9,658 bases of DNA from Tannerellaceae bacterium (GTDB lineage: Bacteria; Bacteroidota; Bacteroidia; Bacteroidales; Tannerellaceae), in contig JAJBTP010000237.1 in the NCBI GenBank assembly GCA_020860805.1, forward strand, positions 1-9,658, given 5' to 3'. Both the position numbers and the translations under genes were made by a program. Positions 1 through 6,751 of this stretch are shown piece after piece (the first letter of the stretch is position 1; every line of letters begins with the position of its first letter). The notes below the pieces were generated by a model. The model searched no databases and was not told the DNA's origin. It saw only the letters and a program-made list of their open reading frames with translations.

Positions 1-686
1 AAGGATAAAAATAGAATCCATACGATGGGAATAAACCAAACCATGATTTTCCAGAAACTACTGTTTATAAAGTAGAAGGAAGGTTTCGTTAATGAAGATG
101 CTGCCAGTGTATCGTCTTTCTCTCCCGGATTTAATTTACCACATACATAAAAATGCTGACGTAACCGGGTTAATGCGGATAATTCGGCAATCGCTTCCTG
201 GCGTTGCAGAATAGCTCCCTGTGTATGTAAAGGATTCCGGAACCAGTCAACGAGTAATTCACGTCCTCCGAAAGTAACGGTCCGGTTAATAGCCTGAAAT
301 AAAGAACGTTCACCGAATAAATCCAGGTCCAGACTAAATGAATGTTCCCCGTTTATTTGGTCTGCTGCTCCGTCAAAAGCTGAATAATCATAATCCAATC
401 CTTTTAATTCATTCTTACCAAGATTAATCAGCATTTCTGCATAATCTCTGCGATGTGCCAGACAGGAATGGTAAATCATTAATAAAATAATAGGTATGAG
501 AAATAAACAAATACTGCCGGCAATAATTTCCCAGTCCAGACTTTTGAGCAACCATATATCAGCAATCATTCCTGCAACCAAAAGTAGTCTTATCGTACCT
601 ATCAGGTGTATCTTTTTGGTAAGGTTATTGACTCTTCTGGTATAGGCTTCAATGTTGTTTCGGTAATACTCATATATCTGTTCCAT
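1..686 (-). CDS. Membrane-anchored MutS-family protein, N-terminal part
   Basis: This reading frame starts at the ATG 686-684 and stays open through the left edge, giving 228 residues with no stop. It begins MEQIYEYYRNNIEAY. Two hydrophobic segments follow at about residues 30-48 and 52-72, and a third at about 211-228. The stretch at about 118-152 (DLDLFGERSLFQAINRT, then G, then DWFRNP) matches the start of the MutS core/lever region, where DL.iFG..SLf..in.T and a following W...P are typical. I recognise it as the membrane-anchored MutS-like family common in Bacteroidota, usually about 600 residues with a C-terminal MutS ATPase (domain V). That ATPase lies outside the window, so ATP binding cannot be shown. 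These proteins lack the mismatch-recognition domain of MutS, so classical mismatch repair is not implied and the function is unclear. The gene is divergent from pldA. A TAnnTTTG box lies immediately upstream of the ATG. Confidence 0.8.
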   Translation of the reverse strand, partial: MEQIYEYYRNNIEAYTRRVNNLTKKIHLIGTIRLLLVAGMIADIWLLKSLDWEIIAGSICLFLIPIILLMIYHSCLAHRRDYAEMLINLGKNELKGLDYDYSAFDGAADQINGEHSFSLDLDLFGERSLFQAINRTVTFGGRELLVDWFRNPLHTQGAILQRQEAIAELSALTRLRQHFYVCGKLNPGEKDDTLAASSLTKPSFYFINSSFWKIMVWFIPIVWILFLS

Positions 687-691
687 ATGGA

Positions 692-699
692 CAAAGATA
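692..699 (-). promoter_or_regulatory. Bacteroidota -7 promoter box of the MutS-like gene
   Basis: Read on the minus strand the bases are TATCTTTG, an exact match to TAnnTTTG, the -7 element used by the primary sigma factor in Bacteroidota. Its last base is only 5 bases before the A of the ATG at 686. Transcription would therefore begin at or within a couple of bases of the start codon. I see no convincing -33 TTTG at the expected spacing. Confidence 0.55.
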
Positions 700-732
700 T
701 ATAAAATGAACTTAATGAAGTATAATCTGTTA

Positions 733-744
733 GTTATTAATAAC
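733..744. repeat. Perfect 12-base palindrome between divergent genes
   Basis: GTTATTAATAAC equals its own reverse complement. It lies in the 89-base region between the divergent MutS-like and pldA starts, about 32 bases before the pldA ATG. It could be an operator for a dimeric regulator, but AT-rich palindromes this short arise easily by chance and there is no second copy nearby. Confidence 0.3.
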
Positions 745-775
745 AATTAGGATTCATCAAAACCATACAGAATAT

Positions 776-1591
776 ATGGGCTTCATTTCTAATCGAACAC
801 AATTTAGTATCAGGCTACTCTTGCTGATTGCAATTTTATTTTTATCGGTTCCTTCTGTATACTCACAGATATTGGAAGATAAAGCACAAAAAATAAGTAA
901 TGCGGATAGTATCCGGGCTGAATGGGATACAAGGCCCTATTTTACACTGTTTAAAGATAATTATTTTATAGGAGGTACTACTTTAGGGCATAAACCGACT
1001 TCTTTAAACTCAGATGTGAAATTCCAGTTAAGTATTTCACAACGGTTGACCCGTAGCCGGCTCCCTTTTGATTCCTGTTTATTTATACAGTTTACACAGA
1101 AAGCTTTCTGGAATGTTTTCCAGGAATCTCTTCCTATGCGCGATATTAATTTTAATCCGGGCATTGGTTTGGGACGAATTATTATCAATAATAACCGGTA
1201 TATCGGAAAAGGATATATCATGTTGGAACATGAATCCAATGGAAAAGATAGTATTAATTCAAGAAGCTGGAACCGTTTTACGTTTGCTTTAGCTGTTACG
1301 CTTACTCAGTCTTTTGAAGCTCAGGTGAAAGCATGGGTACCTATTATTGACGGAGAAAATAACAAGGACATTGTAAAGTATAATGGTGTCTTTCAACTGG
1401 CAGGTAACTACCGGACACCTAACCGGTTGTTTAATGTAGGACTGGTAATGGTAAAAAGAGGAAAGTTTGACCTGAGTTTTAATACTCAGCTGGAGCTCAG
1501 TTATAAGTTCAATGCAAGAGAAAACCAATATCTTTTTCTACAGTATTATAATGGACATGGAGAAAGTTTGCTGGAATACAATCAGTTTTAG
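776..1591 (+). CDS. pldA: Outer-membrane phospholipase A (OMPLA), cut short by an in-frame amber codon
   Basis: This is a calcium-dependent outer-membrane enzyme that hydrolyses acyl chains of phospholipids misplaced in the outer leaflet. A signal peptide covers about residues 1-30 (hydrophobic 13-27, likely cleavage after VYS). The catalytic region is intact: HESNGK at 152-157 and SRSWNR at 162-167 give His152, Ser154 and Asn166. The 14-residue His-to-Asn spacing matches E. coli His142/Ser144/Asn156. Alternating beta-strand sequence follows, ending with HGESLLEYNQF at 261-271, which corresponds to the YGESLIDYN segment before the last strand in E. coli. The frame then meets TAG at 1589-1591, so as written the protein lacks the twelfth barrel strand. 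The same frame continues with plausible strand sequence to TGA at 1643-1645, for 289 codons in all, the length of E. coli PldA. No in-frame ATG exists between the upstream stop at 731 and the chosen start. Family assignment is secure; whether the product works is not. Confidence 0.9.
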   Translation: MGFISNRTQFSIRLLLLIAILFLSVPSVYSQILEDKAQKISNADSIRAEWDTRPYFTLFKDNYFIGGTTLGHKPTSLNSDVKFQLSISQRLTRSRLPFDSCLFIQFTQKAFWNVFQESLPMRDINFNPGIGLGRIIINNNRYIGKGYIMLEHESNGKDSINSRSWNRFTFALAVTLTQSFEAQVKAWVPIIDGENNKDIVKYNGVFQLAGNYRTPNRLFNVGLVMVKRGKFDLSFNTQLELSYKFNARENQYLFLQYYNGHGESLLEYNQF

Positions 1592-1645
1592 AGTAGAATC
1601 CGTATCGGATTTGTCATCAAACCTCAGGACTTTAGTATTTATTGA
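1592..1645 (+). pseudogene. pldA: Displaced last beta-strand of pldA, downstream of the amber stop
   Basis: These 17 codons plus TGA continue the pldA frame after the TAG and read SRIRIGFVIKPQDFSIY. The alternating pattern SRIRIGFVI aligns with the final OMPLA strand (TRVGVGVML in E. coli). It ends in an aromatic residue, as expected for the outer-membrane beta-signal recognised by the BAM machinery. The TGA shares its last base with the first base of the terminator hairpin, so this looks like the original end of the gene. It has no start codon of its own. It is either the remnant of a recently inactivated gene or is reached by amber suppression. Confidence 0.75.
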
Positions 1646-1681
1646 AAAAAAGAGGTGACTTTTTAGTCACCTCTTTTTTTT
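1645..1681. terminator. Bidirectional intrinsic terminator between pldA and the beta-galactosidase gene
   Basis: Seven A, then GAGGTGACT, a TTTT loop, AGTCACCTC, then eight T. The nine-base core stem is perfect and extends to 16 pairs through the A/T flanks. Either strand gives a hairpin followed by a U-run, so it can end transcripts arriving from both convergent genes. The arm starts on the last base of the extended pldA stop, and the hairpin ends 2 bases from the beta-galactosidase stop. Confidence 0.93.
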
Positions 1682-1683
1682 AT

Positions 1684-4600
1684 TTATTTATAAGAATATC
1701 CTGTTTTTCCGGATGGGCTGCCTGCACTGTTTATGGGTACCAATGTAAAGCCCCAGTTATATTCCTGGTTTGCCGGAATAGTGGATGCCGGTTCCGGACG
1801 TGCTCCCCAGCTATCATAACCCCCGACACCCTGTTGTTTCATATCAATACATACTTCTACAAAATCCCGTGGAGTAATATCATTGATATGATGTTGTCTG
1901 CGTAATACATTTTTAGCTTTTTCTTCCGAACGGTCTGCTATATCTTCCGGAGAGAAATTATTCCACTGGTAAGGATGTTGAGTGGCTTCTTCCGAATCAA
2001 AATCTTCTATGGAATTACGTAAAGCATTAAAACCGATTTTACAGTCTGCCTCAATTAGTAAGCCTTTAGTCCCGGTTATAGCTACCCAGCGGGTATCTGT
2101 GTGATGACCGTTTTCCTGTGGACGAACATAGGGGAAATACATATCGTCAGCAGTTGTTTTATATAGTCCAACCAATGTACCCTTAAAGCGGTCCACATAG
2201 TTTTCTTCAGGGCCACGTCCGAAATACTGTACTTTATTCATGTTAGCAGGTAGGCGGAACCGTACACCAATGCGAGGTACTTCCAGTTTGGATGCATTCG
2301 CTCTGGCTTCTTTGTTACGTGGAGAAAAAGTGGCTGTAAGTGTAGCTTCCGAAGCTTCTATTTCAGTAGCTTCCATTTCGGTAGAAGTAAATTTCATACC
2401 CAAATGTACAACTCCTGTCGAATAAATGGTATAGTTTACGATGTAAAGATTTCCGGCAGGTAACAGATAATTTACATTTAAAATCATGTTGTTACCGGAG
2501 TTCTCTACTTTTGCTTCTACCACATTAAAACTTTTACTGCTTTCTTTCCAGATTTGTAAACGCTTCGGAGCGCCGTTTCCGTAATCATTGTCGTTAGGAG
2601 CGCGCCAGAAGTTTGGCTGTAAACCAAAACCATCTTTAAAATATTCTGTGCCATCCACTGTATAAGAGGTTACCAGCCCTGATTTTTTATTGAAAACAAA
2701 ATTCAGTTTCGAAGAAGATATAGTAATGTTATCTCCGCTTTCATTTACATTCAGTTTTGGACCATTGGCTTTATACTCTTTTTTATAGGTTTCAACAGGC
2801 AGTTGAAACTGGTCGTAGGCCACAGCATAACCAGCCGGCACTAATGGTTTAGCTTCACCACTGGTAACTGTTATATTGATAAAATATTCAACTCCGGCCT
2901 GTGGTTTTAATCCTTGTACCGGAATGGTTACGATTTCAGATGTTTGAGGAGCCAGTTTTACAGAAAGATTACCGCTTCTTACTACCTTATCGTTAGCCAT
3001 TACTTTATACTGGAACCTATACGTATTACTATGGGTGAAATAATAACGATTTGTAATTTTGATTTTACCCTGCTCTAGGTCAACTGCTTTAAATCCAAAA
3101 TTTTGGTGTACGTATTTTACTTCTGCCATAGCCGGATGAGGGGTACGATCCGGATTGATTAATCCATTACAGTTAAAGTTGCCATCACTTGGCATATCCA
3201 CACCGTAGTCACCCCCGTAGGTCCAGTAAGGACGTCTGTTTTTATCTGTTTCCAGAATACCCTGGTCTATCCAGTCCCATATAAATCCGCCCTGTAAATT
3301 GGGATATTTATAGATAGCCTGCCATTGATCCCATAAGTTTCCGGTTGAGTTACCCATAGCATGTGCATATTCGGATGGTATAATAGGGCGGTCACTGCCA
3401 CTTGCTCCAATTTCCTCTAACCATCCTGCGCTTGGATATTGGGGCACATACATATCTGTATTCCATTCCCATAATGCACGTTCGTAACATACCGGACGGT
3501 TCATTAATAGTACTTCTTTATTTTTGATTGCCAAATAGGTCTGATAGAAATTATATCCATTTCCTGCTTCATTTCCTAAAGAAAATATAGTTACTGAGGG
3601 ATAGTTTTTATTTCTTTCATACATATTCATGGTACGATCGATGTGAGGGACTAACCATTCCGGGTTGTTTCCTAATGTGCCACCTTTCCGAAGGTTATAG
3701 TACATACCGTGTGATTCAATGTTAGCTTCATCATATACGTATAAACCGTATTCATCGCATAACTCATAGAATTTTCTGTCCTGTGGATAATGAGATAACC
3801 GCACAGCATTCAGATTATGCTGTTTCATGAGTTCAAAGTCTTTCCGCATCAACTCTTCCGTTACGTAATGACCTGTTTTTTCATTATGTTCATGTATATT
3901 GACTCCTTTGAATTTAATAGGCTGTCCATTAAATAGTAAAGCCGGGTAAGGTTTACCGTTTCCGGCAATCTGATCCACTGTACTGAATTCAATGCGGCGA
4001 AACCCTACATGGTAAGGTACCACTTCTGTTACTTTATCCTCTTCTTTGACAGTCATTACTATTTTGTACAAATTCGGCTCTTCTGCTGACCATTTGGTAA
4101 CATTGGGAATGGTTGTTTCAAAAGACTGAGTGGGTGTTGTGTGTGGACTTACCCAGAGTGTTTTTTCTTCAGAAGCAACAACTTTCCCTTTATTATCCAA
4201 TAATTCATATCCGATGGTTACATTTTTAGCCTGTGGGGTCTTGTTTTTCATATCTATACCCACTTTGAAAATACCATCTGTATATTGATCGTCCAATGTG
4301 GATATAATCCGGAAGTCATGAATTGCAACTTTGGGTTGTGAATAAAGGAAGACATCTCTTTCGATTCCACTTAAACGCCAAAAGTCCTGTGCTTCGAGGT
4401 AAGAACCGGTACTCCAACGGAATATTTTTAGGGTTAATGCATTTTTACCATCCTGCAGATAAGGATTAATGATAAACTCCGCCGGGTTTTTGGAATCTTC
4501 ACTATAACCGACTTCTTTTCCGTTAACGTATACATATAAACCGGATTTAGCGCCTGCTATGTGGAGGAAAATGTCTCTATCTTCCCACCCTTCAGGAATT

Positions 4601-5064
4601 TCAAAATCACGGCGGTAAACTCCCACCGGATTCGCTTCCGGCAATAGTGGAGGTTCCGGGTTCCGGGCTTTGAATTCAAATCCATGATTCGTATAAATAG
4701 CTACTCCATGCCCTTGTACTTCCCAGTTACCCGGAACGGTTATATCGTGCCATCCGGAGGTACTTACAGATGGGTCTGTAATATCTTCCGGTAGTTGTTT
4801 ATAACTGTCGGTGAAATAAAACTTCCATGTACCGTTAAGTAAAGAATAATAGGGACTTTTTTCAAACTTGTAAGAAAGGGCAGTTTGTTTGTCCGGATAG
4901 GTCATAAAAGAAGTCCGTGGTTGCTCTTTATTTACTGCTACAACCTGAACATCCTGCCAATAAGGTTTTTGATTACAACTTTTTGAAGACTCAGCCTGAA
5001 TAATACCTATGGAAAAGGCTCCCATTATTCCGGCAAGGAATACATTCCTGATTAACTGTTTCAT
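1684..5064 (-). CDS. lacZ: Exported GH2 beta-galactosidase, LacZ type
   Basis: This gene encodes 1126 residues of glycoside hydrolase family 2, which cleaves terminal beta-galactosides with retention. A signal peptide at 1-24 (hydrophobic 8-22, AxA-like end IIQA) suggests export to the periplasm, unlike cytoplasmic E. coli LacZ (about 1023 residues). Approximate domains are: jelly-roll sugar-binding domain 75-245, immunoglobulin-like domain 247-360, TIM barrel 362-655, a further beta domain 660-760, and the LacZ small-chain beta-sandwich 780-1110. The acid/base is Glu499 in SLGNEAGNG and the nucleophile is Glu565 in PSEYAHAMGN. Glu450 and His452 in ANIESHG match the Mg-binding E416/H418 of E. 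coli. His391 (NIHEHN) and His425 (RLSHYP) are kept, and Trp1086 in YDSWG matches Trp999. All key residues are present, so it should be active. GH2 is functionally broad, but the complete five-domain layout favours beta-galactosidase. It ends in TAA, 50 bases behind the DUF3332 gene with no terminator seen between them. No SusC/SusD genes or sugar sensor lie nearby. Confidence 0.93.
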   Translation of the reverse strand: MKQLIRNVFLAGIMGAFSIGIIQAESSKSCNQKPYWQDVQVVAVNKEQPRTSFMTYPDKQTALSYKFEKSPYYSLLNGTWKFYFTDSYKQLPEDITDPSVSTSGWHDITVPGNWEVQGHGVAIYTNHGFEFKARNPEPPLLPEANPVGVYRRDFEIPEGWEDRDIFLHIAGAKSGLYVYVNGKEVGYSEDSKNPAEFIINPYLQDGKNALTLKIFRWSTGSYLEAQDFWRLSGIERDVFLYSQPKVAIHDFRIISTLDDQYTDGIFKVGIDMKNKTPQAKNVTIGYELLDNKGKVVASEEKTLWVSPHTTPTQSFETTIPNVTKWSAEEPNLYKIVMTVKEEDKVTEVVPYHVGFRRIEFSTVDQIAGNGKPYPALLFNGQPIKFKGVNIHEHNEKTGHYVTEELMRKDFELMKQHNLNAVRLSHYPQDRKFYELCDEYGLYVYDEANIESHGMYYNLRKGGTLGNNPEWLVPHIDRTMNMYERNKNYPSVTIFSLGNEAGNGYNFYQTYLAIKNKEVLLMNRPVCYERALWEWNTDMYVPQYPSAGWLEEIGASGSDRPIIPSEYAHAMGNSTGNLWDQWQAIYKYPNLQGGFIWDWIDQGILETDKNRRPYWTYGGDYGVDMPSDGNFNCNGLINPDRTPHPAMAEVKYVHQNFGFKAVDLEQGKIKITNRYYFTHSNTYRFQYKVMANDKVVRSGNLSVKLAPQTSEIVTIPVQGLKPQAGVEYFINITVTSGEAKPLVPAGYAVAYDQFQLPVETYKKEYKANGPKLNVNESGDNITISSSKLNFVFNKKSGLVTSYTVDGTEYFKDGFGLQPNFWRAPNDNDYGNGAPKRLQIWKESSKSFNVVEAKVENSGNNMILNVNYLLPAGNLYIVNYTIYSTGVVHLGMKFTSTEMEATEIEASEATLTATFSPRNKEARANASKLEVPRIGVRFRLPANMNKVQYFGRGPEENYVDRFKGTLVGLYKTTADDMYFPYVRPQENGHHTDTRWVAITGTKGLLIEADCKIGFNALRNSIEDFDSEEATQHPYQWNNFSPEDIADRSEEKAKNVLRRQHHINDITPRDFVEVCIDMKQQGVGGYDSWGARPEPASTIPANQEYNWGFTLVPINSAGSPSGKTGYSYK

Positions 5065-5114
5065 GATATTTTAAGTTTAGATTTATGATGTGTAAAAAGT
5101 GTTTTTTATTTGTT

Positions 5115-5669
5115 TTAATGAGAGGCATAATAGCCGGCCAGATTGGTTTGTTGCCTGAAGGCTATTAACCCGGTATTATCCAAAGAAACAATGGTTTCGC
5201 TTCCGTCCGGTAGAAACATTACGACTCTGTCCTCTGGTATGTGTTTAAATAATTTTTGCCGGACGCCATCATATTCCATATCCCAACGATTCTCATTCTG
5301 TTCAAAGAGTAGGTAGAGTGAAAGCTCTTCACCTTCTTTGGTAATTGTATAACCGGTCGAAGTCGTTTCAACCAGATATACACCATTCTCTGTTTCTATT
5401 TTATTGACAGATACTGTGTCTGAAACCGGATTTTCTCCACTCCAGAATTCAATTGAATTAATCACAAGTAAATCAGCAATAAAGGAAACCGGATAAACCG
5501 GTATAATGTGAAAGGCAACAAATACAAGTTCATTGACAAATTTACTGTCAATTTCCTTGTTCCATTTAAGGAGTTTATTTGTTAATCCAAAAGAGCCAAT
5601 GCAAGAGGTAAATAATAGACTTATTGTTGTAATTATAGCCATGCTAAAGGCTATATTTTTATTTTTCAT
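5115..5669 (-). CDS. DUF3332-family lipoprotein
   Basis: This gene encodes 184 residues starting at ATG 5669-5667. The N-terminus is a lipoprotein signal: MKNKN, a hydrophobic stretch at 6-20, then LLFTSC with Cys23 as the lipidated residue. The following GSFGLTNKLLKWN, FVNELVF, PVYPVSFIADLLVINSIEFWSG is characteristic of the DUF3332 family, which is frequent in Bacteroidales and has no established function. A hydrophobic stretch at about 49-70 may be membrane-associated. The C-terminal half is beta-rich (VYLVETT, YTITKEGEELSLYLLF, VVMFLPDGSETIVSL). No acidic cluster follows Cys23, so surface display through the Bacteroidetes lipoprotein export signal is not indicated. The frame is open further upstream to 5867, but that would overlap the neighbouring promoter and rluA-like start, and would bury the signal peptide. 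A promoter with 20-base spacing sits upstream of the chosen start. It may be cotranscribed with lacZ (50-base gap). Confidence 0.82.
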   Translation of the reverse strand: MKNKNIAFSMAIITTISLLFTSCIGSFGLTNKLLKWNKEIDSKFVNELVFVAFHIIPVYPVSFIADLLVINSIEFWSGENPVSDTVSVNKIETENGVYLVETTSTGYTITKEGEELSLYLLFEQNENRWDMEYDGVRQKLFKHIPEDRVVMFLPDGSETIVSLDNTGLIAFRQQTNLAGYYASH

Positions 5670-5697
5670 GGATACACAATTATCAATTAATGTGGTA

Positions 5698-5730
5698 CGA
5701 AGATATAAACTTTTATCAAGGTATTCAAAA
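5698..5730 (-). promoter_or_regulatory. Likely promoter of the DUF3332 gene
   Basis: On the minus strand TTTTG (5726-5730) is followed after exactly 20 bases by TATCTTCG (5698-5705). The latter is one mismatch from the Bacteroidota -7 consensus TAnnTTTG, and the spacing fits the -33/-7 pair of that phylum. Transcription would start near 5693, leaving about 23 bases of leader before the ATG at 5669. This supports the short 184-residue start over the longer open frame. Confidence 0.5.
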
Positions 5731-5802
5731 TTTTCTTTTTCATTTAGTTGATGAGTGTCTCTTTTAAATACTATATAAATACCATAACTCGCCTTTTTTA
5801 TG

Positions 5803-5810
5803 TAATTTTG
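5803..5810 (+). promoter_or_regulatory. Bacteroidota -7 box driving the rluA-like/dsbD/mazG cluster
   Basis: TAATTTTG is an exact TAnnTTTG match, 8 bases before the ATG at 5819. With the usual 4-6 base distance to the start point, transcription would begin at about 5814-5816 and leave a leader of only a few bases. No good -33 element is visible at the expected distance. It is the only evident promoter for the three plus-strand genes. Confidence 0.6.
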
Positions 5811-5818
5811 CAGGTCAT

Positions 5819-6502
5819 ATGGGACAACGCTCAAATTATCACAAACGAAGAAAACCCGGTGCTTCAAAAGGCCGGAATATCATAGTAGAGGAGGCTGGAA
5901 CACTTTTGCCTTTTTTGCTTCAGGCATTTAATCAACAAAGTAAAAGTTCTGTTAAAGCTTTATTAAAGCATCGGCAGGTTTCTGTTAACGGAAAAGTAAC
6001 AACACAGTTTGATGTTCCGGTAAATAAAGGTGATCAGGTAACTATTAGTTATGAAAGGGGAAAAGTTGAATTTACACATCCGCTTTTACGGATTGTGTGG
6101 GAGGATGAACTTTTAATTGTCGTAGATAAAAGTGAAGGTTTACTGGCCGCCGGAAATAACAGAGTTAAGGAACGCACGGCTTTCTCATTATTGGCAGAAT
6201 TTCAGAAAAAGCAGGACCCACGATCCAGACTTTTCCTGTTGAATCCGCTTGATCGTGAAACTTCCGGGTTAATGTTGTTTGCCCGTAACAGAGGTGTACA
6301 ACAACTTTTTTTGGATGAATGGAACCGGCGGGTTTCGTTCCGGAGTTTTATGACAGTTGTAGAAGGGAAACCGGAAAAGACCTCCAGAGTTTTATCAACA
6401 GTAAAAGTGGATGCACAGGATTCGAAAGTTTTAGTAGCTGCTGCTGGTGATAGCAGACAAACTATCATACGTTATAATGTAATAAAAAGTAACAACCAGT
6501 AG
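5819..6502 (+). CDS. RluA-family pseudouridine synthase, cut short by an in-frame amber codon
   Basis: The family converts specific uridines in rRNA or tRNA to pseudouridine. The protein has a basic N-terminus (MGQRSNYHKRRK), then an S4 RNA-binding domain at about 29-80 (LKHRQVSVNGKVTTQFDVPVN), then the synthase domain from about 90. The catalytic aspartate is kept as Asp145 in PLDRETSGLMLFARN. The usual HRLD preceding motif is NPLD here, and the conserved tyrosine of the R.Y.a.v.G motif is Phe177 (RSFMTVVEG). TAG at 6500-6502 stops the frame after 227 residues, removing the third conserved part of the domain. That part continues in the same frame to 6742, so an uninterrupted protein would be about 307 residues, normal for this Bacteroidales family. 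As written it should be inactive. It is either a decaying paralogue or a diverged enzyme completed by amber suppression. It is the first gene of the cluster with dsbD. Confidence 0.85.
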   Translation: MGQRSNYHKRRKPGASKGRNIIVEEAGTLLPFLLQAFNQQSKSSVKALLKHRQVSVNGKVTTQFDVPVNKGDQVTISYERGKVEFTHPLLRIVWEDELLIVVDKSEGLLAAGNNRVKERTAFSLLAEFQKKQDPRSRLFLLNPLDRETSGLMLFARNRGVQQLFLDEWNRRVSFRSFMTVVEGKPEKTSRVLSTVKVDAQDSKVLVAAAGDSRQTIIRYNVIKSNNQ

Positions 6503-6742
6503 TCGTTGGTTGAAATAATCAAGGAAGCAGGTAAAAAGTATTTAATCCGGGAGGAAATGTATGCTTTGGATACTTCGGTTGTTGGTGATAAAATAGAAGG
6601 AGTGTCCGATCCTTTTGGCAGATTGGCTATTCATGCCAACAAATTGTGCCTGATTCATCCTGAAACGGGCGAAGAAATGTGTTTCCAGTCTTATTATCCA
6701 CCTGTATTTAATAGTATTGTCAAAAATAACCCAGGAAAATAA
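6503..6742 (+). pseudogene. C-terminal part of the RluA-family gene, downstream of the amber stop
   Basis: The same frame continues after the TAG with SLVEIIKEAGKKYLIREE, VVGDKIEG, FGRLAIHANKLCLIHPETGEEMCF and stops at TAA 6740-6742. This aligns in order with the family's SLVE...TG+..QIRVH, G.PI+GD..YG and RLaLHA..L.f.HP.tg..m motifs, so it is the rest of the same synthase and not a separate gene. A TTG at 6506 could in principle start translation, but a 78-residue fragment of a catalytic domain would have no evident use. The family's IRVH motif is IREE here, a further change at a conserved site. No frameshift or in-frame TAA/TGA is present. It ends 9 bases before dsbD. Confidence 0.8.
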
Positions 6743-6751
6743 AAGAGAATT

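Noticed and set aside
153..686. DNA repair operon or defence island suggested by the MutS-like gene
   Set aside because: Only one such gene is present, its neighbours are lipid and sugar enzymes, and this membrane-anchored family is a common chromosomal gene in Bacteroidota.
1642..1905. 87-residue plus-strand open frame opposite the lacZ 3' end
   Set aside because: It runs through the terminator hairpin and is antisense to well-supported lacZ sequence, with no recognisable protein features.
5670..5867. 66-codon N-terminal extension of the DUF3332 gene (open frame to 5867)
   Set aside because: It overlaps the promoter region and the start of the divergent rluA-like gene, buries a good lipoprotein signal peptide, and lies upstream of the likely promoter at 5698-5730. 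The ATG at 5669 fits the family.
6506..6742. Independent 78-residue gene starting with TTG
   Set aside because: The frame is continuous with the preceding pseudouridine synthase apart from one TAG, and the sequence aligns with the rest of that family. It is better read as its C-terminal part.
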